A stretch of 64,000 bases of DNA from Thermocaproicibacter sp002410755 (lineage in GTDB: Bacteria > Bacillota > Clostridia > Oscillospirales > Acutalibacteraceae): contig DAITDU010000006.1 of assembly GCA_036839715.1 (NCBI GenBank), positions 1-64,000 on the forward strand, written 5' to 3'. Below the pieces are notes generated by a model. That model did no database searches. It was not told the origin of the DNA and saw nothing but the letters and a program-made list of their open reading frames with translations. A program made the position numbers and the translations under genes. Positions 25,446 to 33,338 of the stretch are shown here, in pieces; positions within the stretch are counted from its first letter, which is position 1; each line of letters begins with the position of its first letter.

Positions 25446-25712
25446 TTATTTTGCAACGCTCATAATTAGGCCCAGCAGGTATACCAGCAACGTGTCCAAC
25501 CCAAAAACGAACAGGCCAATTACAATGATTGTAACCAGCACAACGCCCGTATTGCGGAAGACTGTCTTAGGCGCTGGCCATACCATTTTTCTGATCTCAC
25601 TTTTTGTGTCATGAAAAAACTTGTTGATACTTTTGCCGGCTCTGGCAAAAAAGTTTTTTTTCTGAACCTTTTTCTGAACCTTGGTATTAGCCTTTTCAGA
25701 ATTAGCAGCCAT
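25446..25712 (-). CDS. secE: Preprotein translocase subunit SecE
   Basis: An 88-residue single-span protein with a basic Lys-rich N-terminus (about 1-35), the amphipathic segment FFHDTKSEIRKMVWPAPK conserved in SecE, and one C-terminal membrane helix (about 55-80). It clamps SecY in the protein-export channel. GGAGGAAAAAAG precedes the ATG. It is 23 bases after rpmG and 23 bases before nusG. Confidence 0.95.
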   Translation of the reverse strand: MAANSEKANTKVQKKVQKKNFFARAGKSINKFFHDTKSEIRKMVWPAPKTVFRNTGVVLVTIIVIGLFVFGLDTLLVYLLGLIMSVAK

Positions 25713-25735
25713 AAAACTTTTTTCCTCCGTCCGGA

Positions 25736-25885
25736 CTACTTTGTCTCACGATGAAGTGTGTGTTTCTTGCAGAACCTGCAATACTTTTTCATCTCGAGCC
25801 TGTCCGGGTCGTTCTTTTTATTCTTCATCGTGTCATAGTTGCGCTGTTTGCACACTGTGCAGGCCAAGGTTACTTTTACTCTCAT
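25736..25885 (-). CDS. rpmG: Ribosomal protein L33, zinc-binding form
   Basis: A 49-codon gene starting at the ATG at 25885 after GGGAGGTGC. It reads MRVKVTLACTVCKQRNYDT and ends HTLHRETK. Two CxxC pairs (Cys9/Cys12 and Cys36/Cys39) make this the zinc-containing C+ form, which can be replaced by C- paralogues under zinc limitation in other Firmicutes. It is the first gene of the rpmG-secE-nusG operon and is preceded by a strong promoter. Confidence 0.96.
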   Translation of the reverse strand: MRVKVTLACTVCKQRNYDTMKNKKNDPDRLEMKKYCRFCKKHTLHRETK

Positions 25886-25990
25886 AACGGCACCTCCCGT
25901 ATTCCGGAATTTGATTCAGCCCTTGCCGGGCTATGGCCTCCCTCAAAATAAACGGGTACAAAAAAATAGCCCCTTTACCGAGGTATATCC

Positions 25991-26019
25991 ATCATAGCAC
26001 AACATAGGTTCTCTGTCAA
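25991..26019 (-). promoter_or_regulatory. Promoter of rpmG-secE-nusG-rplK-rplA
   Basis: TTGACA (26014-26019), 17-base spacer, TATGAT (25991-25996) on the minus strand; about 105 bases before the rpmG start. Confidence 0.88.
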
Positions 26020-26054
26020 GCAAGTCTATAAAATAAGTTGAAGCGGCCTGCCTT

Positions 26055-26852
26055 TCAGTGCGTATCCATGTCATTCAGGGTTTGCGACATAAGCTTCCTT
26101 GTTTTGGAAACTTTTTCAGGCTTGACCTTTTTGCCCTTCATCCGGAGGCCCGCCTGATAGCCTTTCTTCATATTGTCATCAAAAGCCGGTGCAATGTTTT
26201 TGACGGCTCTCTCGCTCAGGCCGTCAAGCAACACGATTGTGACGAGAGAACGCACATCCAGATCCCCGTTGAGATAGAGCTCGTTCATCAGTTCTCCGCA
26301 GCGTTTGACCGCACTTTCATTCGCCCCTTCGGAACAAAGTTCCTCGAGTTTCGGGAGGAGCTTTTCCCGTGCAAAGACAACGATCCGAATTCTTCCATAT
26401 GTGCAGCGCTCTGTATTCAGTTCTTCCTTCAGTTCAGGAAACACACCTGAAAAGCGGTTGAAAAGGAAAACGGGGTCTACATTATTGTTGTCGTCCTTGC
26501 GGTGTTTTTTCTTGACACGTACAATTTCCGCCTGTTTGGGACCGCAGATGGTCTCAACAAAATCTTTTGCAATATCCTGCTCCTGTTCGGCCGTATCATT
26601 TGCCGGATCAAACAGCCATGTGGAAATAATTTTCCACTTTTCGTCCGGAGCATCATCTTTCAGCCCGCAGGTTTGGAGAGCAAACTGTTTTTTCCTGTCG
26701 CTGTAAAAGACACCGTAGGCGGCATCCTCATCCGTGTAAACTGATTTTCTTCCATTTTCCGGCTGTTCCTGGCCGGCAAGCGGCTTACAGCCTCTTTCTT
26801 TCAGGGCAGCACTTACCTGGTCTGCAACAAGGTTGAACATTTTCTGTTCCAA
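26055..26852 (-). CDS. Conserved hypothetical protein
   Basis: I do not recognise this 265-residue protein. It is soluble, charged and Lys/Glu-rich, with no signal peptide or membrane segment. The N-terminal half contains a beta-rich stretch (YGVFYSDRKKQFALQ, WKIISTWLFDP) and the second half is helical, ending in a very basic region (about 230-255, MKGKKVKPEKVSKTRK) that could bind nucleic acid. The start is a TTG at 26852 supported by AGGAGTGG. It lies between the ribosomal operon and ddl and is probably transcribed alone. A basic tail next to the translation genes hints at, but does not show, an RNA-related role. Confidence 0.65.
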   Translation of the reverse strand: MEQKMFNLVADQVSAALKERGCKPLAGQEQPENGRKSVYTDEDAAYGVFYSDRKKQFALQTCGLKDDAPDEKWKIISTWLFDPANDTAEQEQDIAKDFVETICGPKQAEIVRVKKKHRKDDNNNVDPVFLFNRFSGVFPELKEELNTERCTYGRIRIVVFAREKLLPKLEELCSEGANESAVKRCGELMNELYLNGDLDVRSLVTIVLLDGLSERAVKNIAPAFDDNMKKGYQAGLRMKGKKVKPEKVSKTRKLMSQTLNDMDTH

Positions 26853-26950
26853 AATTTCACCACTCCTGTGCCTCTTTATGCCCGCATGGCGTTATTTTAC
26901 CTAAATCCGGTTCATAATTATCTATTGTAATATCTAACAGTCAGTATACT

Positions 26951-26968
26951 ACAAACAGCATAGTTTGT
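26951..26968. repeat. Operator-like inverted repeat
   Basis: ACAAAC-AGCATA-GTTTGT, six-base arms and six-base centre, lies in the divergent region between the hypothetical gene and ddl, 37 bases upstream of the ddl -35 box. It may be a regulator site; no regulator is implicated. Confidence 0.4.
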
Positions 26969-27004
26969 CACCTCTCTTTTCCACACTGGCGTTACGGAAA
27001 ATGT

Positions 27005-27033
27005 TTGCACCGCTCCTGCCAATGTGGTATGAT
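27005..27033 (+). promoter_or_regulatory. Promoter of ddl
   Basis: TTGCAC (27005-27010), 17-base spacer, TATGAT (27028-27033). Confidence 0.75.
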
Positions 27034-27066
27034 ATGTATTTGTAGAATTCGGGCTGAATTGAGCCT

Positions 27067-27092
27067 GCGGCATCAAATTTCTGCCGCTTTTT
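27067..27092 (+). terminator. Terminator-like hairpin in the ddl leader
   Basis: GCGGCA (27067-27072) pairs with TGCCGC (27082-27087), followed by five T residues and then directly by the Shine-Dalgarno GGAGG (27093-27097). It sits between the ddl promoter and start codon, so it is a candidate conditional terminator or a structure that shields the ribosome site. Confidence 0.55.
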
Positions 27093-27107
27093 GGAGGAAT
27101 TAATCAG

Positions 27108-28196
27108 ATGCAAAAGATAAAAACGGCCATTCTGTTCGGTGGATGCTCTGCTGAACATGAGGTTTCGCTTGTCTCGGCATCTTCTGTCATCCGGAACCTG
27201 CCGGTGGAAAAATACGAAACCATCCCGGTCGGGATTACGAAAGACGGACGCTGGTACCTTTATACCGGCCCCATGAATAAAATTGCAACGGGCGAGTGGG
27301 AAAAAGACGAACAGGCTGTCCCCGCTTTCCTTAGCCCAGACCGGAGTGTCGGCGGTCTTGTGGTGACCGGGCGGGACGGTGTACATACCGTACCGCTGGA
27401 CTGTGTTTTCCCCGTGCTGCACGGCAGAAACGGCGAAGACGGCACTGTTCAGGGGCTGCTGGAGCTCAGCGGTCTGCCCTTTGTTGGCTGCGGGACACTG
27501 GCATCCGCCATCTGCATGGATAAGGCCATTACACATTCTCTATTGGAAAATGCCGGGATTGTTGCAGCAAAATATCTCTGGTTTTACCGGGACAGCTACA
27601 CTGGCGAAGGAATTCGGAAAATCAAGGCGAAAGTGGCAGCACGTCTTGGATATCCGGTCTTTGTAAAGCCTGCGAATTCTGGTTCTTCCGTCGGCGTGAC
27701 GAAAGTAAAATGTGAAGAGAAACTGGACGGTGCCATCGCAGCGGCTGCCGCGGAGAGCAATAAAATTCTCGTTGAGGAAGCTGTCCGCGGGCAGGAAGTC
27801 GAGTGTGCCGTACTCGGCAACCGGGAACCGGAAGCCGCTCCGGTCGTGGGGGAAATCGTTGCTTCCGCCGCATTTTATGATTACAATGATAAATATAAAT
27901 CCGGCAAGTCCAAGCTGAATATTCCGGCACATCTTGACGCAGCCGTAGTGGAAAAAATCCGTTCTATTGCAGTGCGTGCATTCCGGACTCTCGGCTGTCG
28001 TGGGTTTGCACGTGTTGATTTCTTTGTACGGAACGGCAGTGAAATTCTGCTTAACGAGCTAAACACCATCCCGGGCTTTACACCCATCAGCATGTACCCA
28101 AAGCTCTGGAAAGCTTCCGGCCTTCCGTACCCAGAGCTCCTCGACAGGCTGGTCAGCCTCTCTTTTGACAATGATGCGAAAGATTACAAGAGATAA
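27108..28196 (+). CDS. ddl: D-alanine--D-alanine ligase
   Basis: It joins two D-alanines with ATP to make the dipeptide added to the peptidoglycan precursor. The 362-residue ATP-grasp protein has the N-terminal FGGCSAEHEVSLVSA motif, HGRNGEDGTVQG, VKPANSGSSVGVTKV, and the C-terminal LNELNTIPGFTP metal-binding loop. GGAGGAATT precedes the ATG. The FEGRNGED-type loop and normal C-terminus indicate a ligase of the Ddl family; whether it would prefer D-Ala or D-lactate cannot be settled by eye. Confidence 0.96.
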   Translation: MQKIKTAILFGGCSAEHEVSLVSASSVIRNLPVEKYETIPVGITKDGRWYLYTGPMNKIATGEWEKDEQAVPAFLSPDRSVGGLVVTGRDGVHTVPLDCVFPVLHGRNGEDGTVQGLLELSGLPFVGCGTLASAICMDKAITHSLLENAGIVAAKYLWFYRDSYTGEGIRKIKAKVAARLGYPVFVKPANSGSSVGVTKVKCEEKLDGAIAAAAAESNKILVEEAVRGQEVECAVLGNREPEAAPVVGEIVASAAFYDYNDKYKSGKSKLNIPAHLDAAVVEKIRSIAVRAFRTLGCRGFARVDFFVRNGSEILLNELNTIPGFTPISMYPKLWKASGLPYPELLDRLVSLSFDNDAKDYKR

Positions 28197-28241
28197 GATG
28201 AAACGGATTGTAGGGAAAAAGCCTGTACCCGGCGGAAAGCT

Positions 28242-28298
28242 TTCCGCACGGCACTTTCCGCCACAGTGCAGAACAAACCTGCATACTGCCGTGCGGAA
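28242..28298 (+). repeat. 12-base inverted repeat in the ddl-DUF1934 spacer
   Basis: TTCCGCACGGCA (28242-28253) and TGCCGTGCGGAA (28287-28298) are perfectly complementary with a 33-base loop. A smaller palindrome, GCGGAAAGCTTTCCGC, overlaps its left arm, so two alternative stems are possible. No T-run follows. Confidence 0.6.
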
Positions 28299-28356
28299 GA
28301 TCGGGGCTGCGGCAAATGCGGACCCAATTTCTCTGCTTCCGTTCCGGGAGGACAGA

Positions 28357-28803
28357 ATGCAGGAAAATTTTCTGATTTCCATTAAGGGCCGCCAGCGTGT
28401 CAACGGTGAAACCGGTGAAGTGGAAGTAACAGCGCTCGGTTCTTATATCCATCGCGGTAAAAGCCGCTATATTGTTTATCAGGATTATGCTTCAGACGAT
28501 GATCCCGCACCGCGGACTTCTATTCTTAAAGTGGAAGGAAGCGATCGTCTGACACTGATGCGCAAGGGCGGGGACAATACCCGTTTGATCCTGGAAAATG
28601 GGAAGCGTCACCTCTGTCAGTATGACACGGGTTTTGGCAGCTTAACGGTAGGTATTTTCACAAGCAGGCTTATTTCAAGGCTGGATGACACCGGCGGCAG
28701 CCTGGACATCAGCTACACCCTGGACATCAATTCCGCACTCTCAAGCATCAATGAACTTTCCATCACCATCAAGGAGGTAAAAACCAGCGATGTCAAAAAT
28801 TGA
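28357..28803 (+). CDS. DUF1934 family protein
   Basis: The likely start is the ATG at 28357 (MQENFLISIKGRQRV), preceded by GGGAGGA; the frame is open further upstream to 28165 but the family length of about 140-150 residues fits the shorter form of 148 residues. The protein is a predicted lipocalin-like beta barrel, as in B. subtilis YwiB, with GDNTRLILENGKRHLCQYDTG and a C-terminal ISYTLDIN strand. The function is unknown. It overlaps argS by 14 bases, a pairing seen in many Firmicutes, suggesting coupled translation. Confidence 0.85.
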   Translation: MQENFLISIKGRQRVNGETGEVEVTALGSYIHRGKSRYIVYQDYASDDDPAPRTSILKVEGSDRLTLMRKGGDNTRLILENGKRHLCQYDTGFGSLTVGIFTSRLISRLDDTGGSLDISYTLDINSALSSINELSITIKEVKTSDVKN

Positions 28804-30484
28804 ACTCAATGCGGCTGAAAAACTCAAGGATGCAATCTCGGAATCCTTCCGCAAATGTATGGAAAGCGGCGCATTGCCAAAAGCGGAAATCCCGGGCTTC
28901 AGTGTTGAAACCCCGGCCGACAGTTCCCATGGCGACCGCGCTTCCAATGCCGCAATGCTCAGTGGCAGGAACTTTCATATGCCTCCGCGCAAAATTGCTG
29001 AGGTGCTTCGTGACCACATTGATCTAAGCGGGACTTATTTCGACCGCTGCGAGATTGCGGGGCCCGGCTTTTTGAACTTCTTTTTCGGCAGAAAATTTTA
29101 CAGCGACGTCATCCGTGAGATTCTCAAGGCCGGTCCTGCATATGGCCGCAGTGGCTATGGGAAAAAGAAAAAAGTCATGGTGGAATTTGTCTCAGCAAAT
29201 CCGACCGGCCCGATGCACATGGGCAATGCACGCGGCGGAGCGCTCGGCGACTGCCTTGCTTCCGTCCTTGACGCGGCAGGCTTTCAGGTTTACCGCGAAT
29301 TCTATATCAATGATTACGGCACGCAGATTGAAAAGTTCGGCCGTTCTCTCGGTGCCCGCTATATTCAGCTCTATAAGGGCGAAAATGCGGTGGAATTTCC
29401 AGACGACGGCTACCATGGTGACGACATCCGGGAGCGCGCAAAAGAGTTTGCGGCGATTTACGGAGACAAATACCTGAATGTCTCCGAGGAAAAGCGCAAT
29501 AAGGCACTGGTTGACTATGCGCTGCCGAAAAACATTGAAAAAATGCGGACAGACCTTGAAAAATACCGCATTGTCTATGACAACTGGTTCCATGAGAGCA
29601 CGCTTCATAAAGACGGCGAATTAAAAGAAGCAATCCAGCGTCTGGCCGACCGCGGTGCAACCTACGAAAAAGATGGCGCCCTGTGGTACAAAGGGACAGA
29701 CTATCATGACGAGAAAGATGAAGTTCTCATCCGCAAAGACGGAACCACAACTTATTTTGCAGCAGATATTGCCTATCATTATAATAAATTTGTCAAGCGT
29801 GGGTTTGACCGCGTCATTGATGTTTTCGGTGCTGACCACCACGGCCATGTTGCACGCCTAAAAGGCTCCATGGACGCACTTGGTATTGGCGGCAACCGGC
29901 TTGATATCCTTCTGATCCAGCTTGTACGCCTTGTCCGGGGCGGTGAAATCGTTCGGATGAGCAAACGCACCGGCAAGATGATTCAGCTTGCCGACCTGCT
30001 GGACGAGGTTCCGGTAGATGCGGCCCGTTTCTTCTTTAATCTGCGTGAAGCTTCTTCGCAGATGGACTTTGACCTTGACCTTGCCGTCAAGCAGGATCCG
30101 CAGAACCCGGTCTACTATGTACAGTATGCCTATGCACGGATTTGCAGCATCGTGCGGAAGCTTGCTTCAGAAGGCATCCACCGCCGTGATTGTACAGATG
30201 CAGAGCTCGCTCTGCTGGCTACGCCGGAAGAAGCTGCCTTGGTCCGTCATCTTTCCATCTGCACAAGCGAAATTATTTCCTCTGCGCATGACTACGATCC
30301 ACCCCGCATGATGCGCTATGTCATCACACTTGCAAACCTGTTTCACAAGTTCTACACGGCTTGCCGCGTGGAGGGTGAAGAGGAAGGTCTGATGCAGGCA
30401 CGCCTGAACCTTTGTGCCGCAACAGCCATCGTGCTGAGGAATGTGCTTACCATGTTCAAAATTACCGCTCCGGAAACCATGTGA
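28790..30484 (+). CDS. argS: Arginyl-tRNA synthetase
   Basis: The 564-residue class I enzyme charges tRNA-Arg. It shows the ArgRS N-terminal additional domain, the HIGH-type motif NPTGPMHMGNARGGALGD at about 145, a VRMSKRTGKM motif near 390 in place of KMSKS, and the C-terminal DALR anticodon-binding domain (ARICSIVRKL onward). GGAGGTAA lies before the ATG, inside the end of the DUF1934 gene. Confidence 0.98.
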   Translation: MSKIELNAAEKLKDAISESFRKCMESGALPKAEIPGFSVETPADSSHGDRASNAAMLSGRNFHMPPRKIAEVLRDHIDLSGTYFDRCEIAGPGFLNFFFGRKFYSDVIREILKAGPAYGRSGYGKKKKVMVEFVSANPTGPMHMGNARGGALGDCLASVLDAAGFQVYREFYINDYGTQIEKFGRSLGARYIQLYKGENAVEFPDDGYHGDDIRERAKEFAAIYGDKYLNVSEEKRNKALVDYALPKNIEKMRTDLEKYRIVYDNWFHESTLHKDGELKEAIQRLADRGATYEKDGALWYKGTDYHDEKDEVLIRKDGTTTYFAADIAYHYNKFVKRGFDRVIDVFGADHHGHVARLKGSMDALGIGGNRLDILLIQLVRLVRGGEIVRMSKRTGKMIQLADLLDEVPVDAARFFFNLREASSQMDFDLDLAVKQDPQNPVYYVQYAYARICSIVRKLASEGIHRRDCTDAELALLATPEEAALVRHLSICTSEIISSAHDYDPPRMMRYVITLANLFHKFYTACRVEGEEEGLMQARLNLCAATAIVLRNVLTMFKITAPETM

Positions 30485-30512
30485 ACGAAAGGAATTCGGT
30501 GCAATATCAATT

Positions 30513-31580
30513 ATGCCTATCCCGTCTGGCTTACCTCTGCTCTTTTATGTTGGAACACTGCATTCCGGGCACTCCCATCCTGTCGGTTTTCTAAAAGCAG
30601 GTGCGGGTGCTGTATGCTTTCTTCCCGGTGGCAGACAATCCGTCCGGGTTTTCCGGGAAAACTTTCCCGGTGTCCCGGCGGGCGGCATATGCGGGCCTAC
30701 TGGGCTTTTTGTCCCACCCCTTGGTGAGTCCGATTTTGAAGATGTTTTTACCGTCTGCCGCCGGCAAACGGCTGCATGGGACAGTTCAGGAGCCGATTTT
30801 CTCTATCTAAGTCACCAGAATTCACTTGCAGATATGCGTGCTTTTGTTCTGGCTGCCCGCGGAACCGGGCTTCCGGTAATTGCCTGCTGTAATTTTGCGT
30901 CAGACTGTGAAGGGAAGGAGAAAAACAGCTTTCTTCCGGCGCTCATCACGTTACAGGCCATGGGTGCGGCTGCCGTAGGCTTCTGCGGGCTGCCCGGAAA
31001 TGGCCTTCTTTCCCTTGCAAAAGAGACACTTTCAAGTGCGTCTGTCCCTCTTGTATTCACAGCCGATGCACAGCCGGACTGGACGCCCTCACAGTATGCG
31101 GAAAAAATAAAGCCCTTCCTGGACACGGGAATCCGCATCATTGGATGCGGACAGAATACCACACCGGTGCATCTTCATGCGGTACATGAGCTGATAAAAA
31201 GATATGGCCCGCCGAAAATTCCTGAAGAAGCCGACTGCAATGCTGCCACAACTGAACAGGAAGCTTTCTTTCTCGGGGATGACCTTGAATTCAGTGAGCC
31301 AATTCGCTGTTCCAGCTTGCTCGGCGATAAGCTGATCCGGCTTGGTGACGAAGGGGCTTCAGTGGCTCTGGTTTTTATTGAAAGTGTCGATGATGCAATT
31401 CTGCTGGGACGGAACTGTCATCTTGCAAAACTGCCCATTGCCGTTCGCACTGACAGTTCCACAGTACTGGAAGCTGCGCTGCGCTGTTTTCAGGGAAGGC
31501 TGATTATTGATTCCAGTTCCCCCATTGAGCGGGAAGTTCTGGAACCGCTTGCAGCAAAATATGGGGCGATCATTTACTGA
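30513..31580 (+). CDS. Degenerate homocysteine S-methyltransferase / MetH N-terminal homologue lacking zinc cysteines
   Basis: The 355-residue protein aligns by motif with the N-terminal half of methionine synthase: CGPTGLFVPPLGE (about 60-72), a TIM-barrel stretch SGADFLYLSHQNSLADMRA, LITLQAMGAAAVGF, TPSQYAEKIKPFLDTGIRIIGC and TTPVHLHAV, then a shrunken pterin-domain-like tail (IAVRTDSS, IIDSSSPIEREVLEPLAAKYGA). The zinc ligands of active enzymes, Cys in GxNC and the GGCC pair before TTP, are replaced: GFCGLPG and GCGQNTTP. The N-terminal GAMGT region is also shortened. It therefore should not carry the usual homocysteine-thiolate chemistry. The start is uncertain: AAAGGA lies 19 bases upstream of the ATG at 30513. 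The stop is intact over a long frame, arguing against a recent pseudogene. Confidence 0.72.
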   Translation: MPIPSGLPLLFYVGTLHSGHSHPVGFLKAGAGAVCFLPGGRQSVRVFRENFPGVPAGGICGPTGLFVPPLGESDFEDVFTVCRRQTAAWDSSGADFLYLSHQNSLADMRAFVLAARGTGLPVIACCNFASDCEGKEKNSFLPALITLQAMGAAAVGFCGLPGNGLLSLAKETLSSASVPLVFTADAQPDWTPSQYAEKIKPFLDTGIRIIGCGQNTTPVHLHAVHELIKRYGPPKIPEEADCNAATTEQEAFFLGDDLEFSEPIRCSSLLGDKLIRLGDEGASVALVFIESVDDAILLGRNCHLAKLPIAVRTDSSTVLEAALRCFQGRLIIDSSSPIEREVLEPLAAKYGAIIY

Positions 31581-31809
31581 GATGACCGTCCCTGTTCTCT
31601 TTTTCTGGATTTTCCTCTTTTGGCGGGATTTCCGGCGGCTCATCCCAGGTAAGGAACCCAATTGATGTTGCAGCAATCGCAAAACAGCAGGCCACAGTTG
31701 CTGCAAAGATTGCCCATTTTGTCACACCAAACGGGCCAGCTATCATGGATACAACCATCAGGACAAAACCTGCTCCAAAAAGGAGATATGCAAACTGTTC
31801 ATCACTCAT
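31570..31809 (-). CDS. Small membrane protein
   Basis: A 79-residue protein with two hydrophobic segments (about 7-25 and 30-52), then a Pro/Glu/Lys-rich cytoplasmic-type tail (PPEIPPKEENPEKEN). I do not recognise the family. Its ATG overlaps the ksgA stop codon (TGATG), so it is translationally coupled to ksgA, and its 3' end overlaps the converging methyltransferase-homologue gene by 11 bases. Confidence 0.7.
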   Translation of the reverse strand: MSDEQFAYLLFGAGFVLMVVSMIAGPFGVTKWAIFAATVACCFAIAATSIGFLTWDEPPEIPPKEENPEKENRDGHLSK

Positions 31810-32672
31810 CAGAATCTATCCTTTCCGCTAAGGGCTGCCGCAAGCGCTGCAAATTCCTTCATGGTAAGCTGTTCTGCACGGGCCGCCGGTGCAATTTCTA
31901 TATCAGCAAACACTTGTGCCACGCGGCTTTTCGGCAGACAGAGGCCTGCCGAAATGGAATTGACGGCTGTTTTGCGGCGCATGGAAAATGCAGCTTTTAC
32001 AACCGCAAAAAAAGCCTTTTCACTTGGTACATCAACAGGCGGCTCCTGAAGAATATCCATCCGCACTACAGTGGAATCAACATTCGGCTTCGGGAAAAAG
32101 CAGGAGCGCGGCACACTAAAAAGAGGGGTTGGTTCCGAATAGTACCGAACCGCAGCGCTTACGGCACCGCAGGCACGGGTGCCTGGTTCCGCACAGAGGC
32201 GGTCGGCAGCTTCTTTCTGCACCATAACCGTCATGGCACGGACAGGAGTTTTTTCTTCCAGCACACGCATGATGAGAGGCGATGTGATATAGTATGGCAG
32301 GTTTGCACAAAGGTAAGCACTCTGCCCCGCAAATTTCTTCCTTATCAGCCCGGCAAGGTCCTGTTTCATTGCGTCGCCCCAGACAAGCTCTACGTTAGGG
32401 CAGTCTGCAAGCGTTTCCCGGAGCACCGGCTCCAGTCTGCGGTCGAGCTCTACCGCAACGACACGGCCTGCACGCTTTGCCAGCTCGCGCGTCAGCACCC
32501 CGACGCCCGGCCCAATCTCCAGCACACCGGCTTTGCGGTCTGCACCGCAAAGCTCCGCCATTTTAGGGCAAACAGCAGGGCTTACGATAAAATTCTGGCC
32601 AAGCGCATGGGAAAAGTGGAAACCGTTTCGGTTTAGGATTCCTTGCACCGTATGAAAATCCGATAAATCCAT
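31809..32672 (-). CDS. ksgA: 16S rRNA (adenine1518-N6/adenine1519-N6)-dimethyltransferase
   Basis: It dimethylates two adjacent adenines in the 3' hairpin of 16S rRNA during small-subunit maturation. The ATG at 32672 (MDLSDFHTVQGIL) has AAAGG 9 bases upstream and is preferred over the GTG/ATG positions further up. The 287-residue protein has LGQNFIV, the SAM-binding VLEIGPGVGVLTREL, the catalytic NLPYYITSPL and a C-terminal helical domain. Absence of the enzyme gives kasugamycin resistance in other bacteria. A perfect palindrome overlaps its -10 box. Confidence 0.96.
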   Translation of the reverse strand: MDLSDFHTVQGILNRNGFHFSHALGQNFIVSPAVCPKMAELCGADRKAGVLEIGPGVGVLTRELAKRAGRVVAVELDRRLEPVLRETLADCPNVELVWGDAMKQDLAGLIRKKFAGQSAYLCANLPYYITSPLIMRVLEEKTPVRAMTVMVQKEAADRLCAEPGTRACGAVSAAVRYYSEPTPLFSVPRSCFFPKPNVDSTVVRMDILQEPPVDVPSEKAFFAVVKAAFSMRRKTAVNSISAGLCLPKSRVAQVFADIEIAPAARAEQLTMKEFAALAAALSGKDRF

Positions 32673-32690
32673 TTTGCACAACCTTTGTTT

Positions 32691-32706
32691 TAATGATATC
32701 ATTATA
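32691..32706 (-). promoter_or_regulatory. ksgA -10 box overlapping a 14-base palindrome
   Basis: On the minus strand TATAAT occupies 32701-32706; the -35 region is a weak match. TAATGATATCATTA (32691-32704) is a perfect 14-base palindrome covering most of the -10 box, as expected of a repressor operator, between the divergent ksgA and deaminase genes. Confidence 0.45.
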
Positions 32707-32769
32707 GCACCGCAGGAACCATAAATACTATTTTTCCCAGATATTTCGGAGGAAAGGGCGGAACGTTTT

Positions 32770-33267
32770 ATGCCTATTATGCCTAGAACAGATAAAACGA
32801 ATTACTATCTTGACATTGCCGAAACGGTCCTTGAGCGCGGCACCTGCCTGCGGCGGAATTTCGGCGCTATTATTGTCAACCACGATGAAATTGTCTCTTC
32901 GGGCTACGTGGGAGCACCGCGCGGCCGAAAAAACTGCATTGACCTCGGCTACTGTGTGCGTGAAAGCCTTGGTGTTCCCCGCGGGGAACGCTATGAGCTC
33001 TGCCGCTCGGTTCATGCGGAAATGAACGCAATCATCAGCGCCCCGCGCAATGATATGATCGGTGCAACACTCTACCTTGTCGGCAAAGAAGTTAAAACCG
33101 GTGAATATGTTGCGGACCCGGCCCCGTGTTCACTTTGTAAGCGTGTCATTATCAACGCAGGCATTGCGCATGTTGTTGCACGCATCAGCAAAAAAGAGTA
33201 TACCGTTACTGACGTAAAATCCTGGGTAGAACATGATGAATCGCTCACCGGAAAGACTGGATACTGA
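32770..33267 (+). CDS. dCMP deaminase family protein (ComEB-like)
   Basis: The 165-residue zinc-dependent deaminase has the CRSVHAEMNAI motif (zinc His and catalytic Glu) and PCSLCKRVIINAG (zinc cysteines). It also has the NFGAIIVNHDEIVSSGY N-terminal strand pair and the GRKNC insertion typical of deoxycytidylate deaminases. The expected reaction is dCMP to dUMP, supplying thymidylate synthesis. AAAGGGCGG precedes the first ATG. It is divergent from ksgA. Confidence 0.9.
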   Translation: MPIMPRTDKTNYYLDIAETVLERGTCLRRNFGAIIVNHDEIVSSGYVGAPRGRKNCIDLGYCVRESLGVPRGERYELCRSVHAEMNAIISAPRNDMIGATLYLVGKEVKTGEYVADPAPCSLCKRVIINAGIAHVVARISKKEYTVTDVKSWVEHDESLTGKTGY

Positions 33268-33338
33268 AATATTAAGGGCACAGCGTACAGGAAAACTCTC
33301 CGGAAGCGTACAATTAAAATGAAGGAGGTATAACTAAT

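Noticed and set aside
25886..25990. Possible tRNA-Trp before or within the rpmG-secE-nusG region, as in some relatives
   Set aside because: No T-loop GTTCRAATC motif or acceptor pairing was found there or in any intergenic region.
30441..30512. N-terminal extension of the methyltransferase homologue to 30441
   Set aside because: It overlaps the argS 3' end in another frame and has no ribosome site; the later ATG at 30513 fits better.
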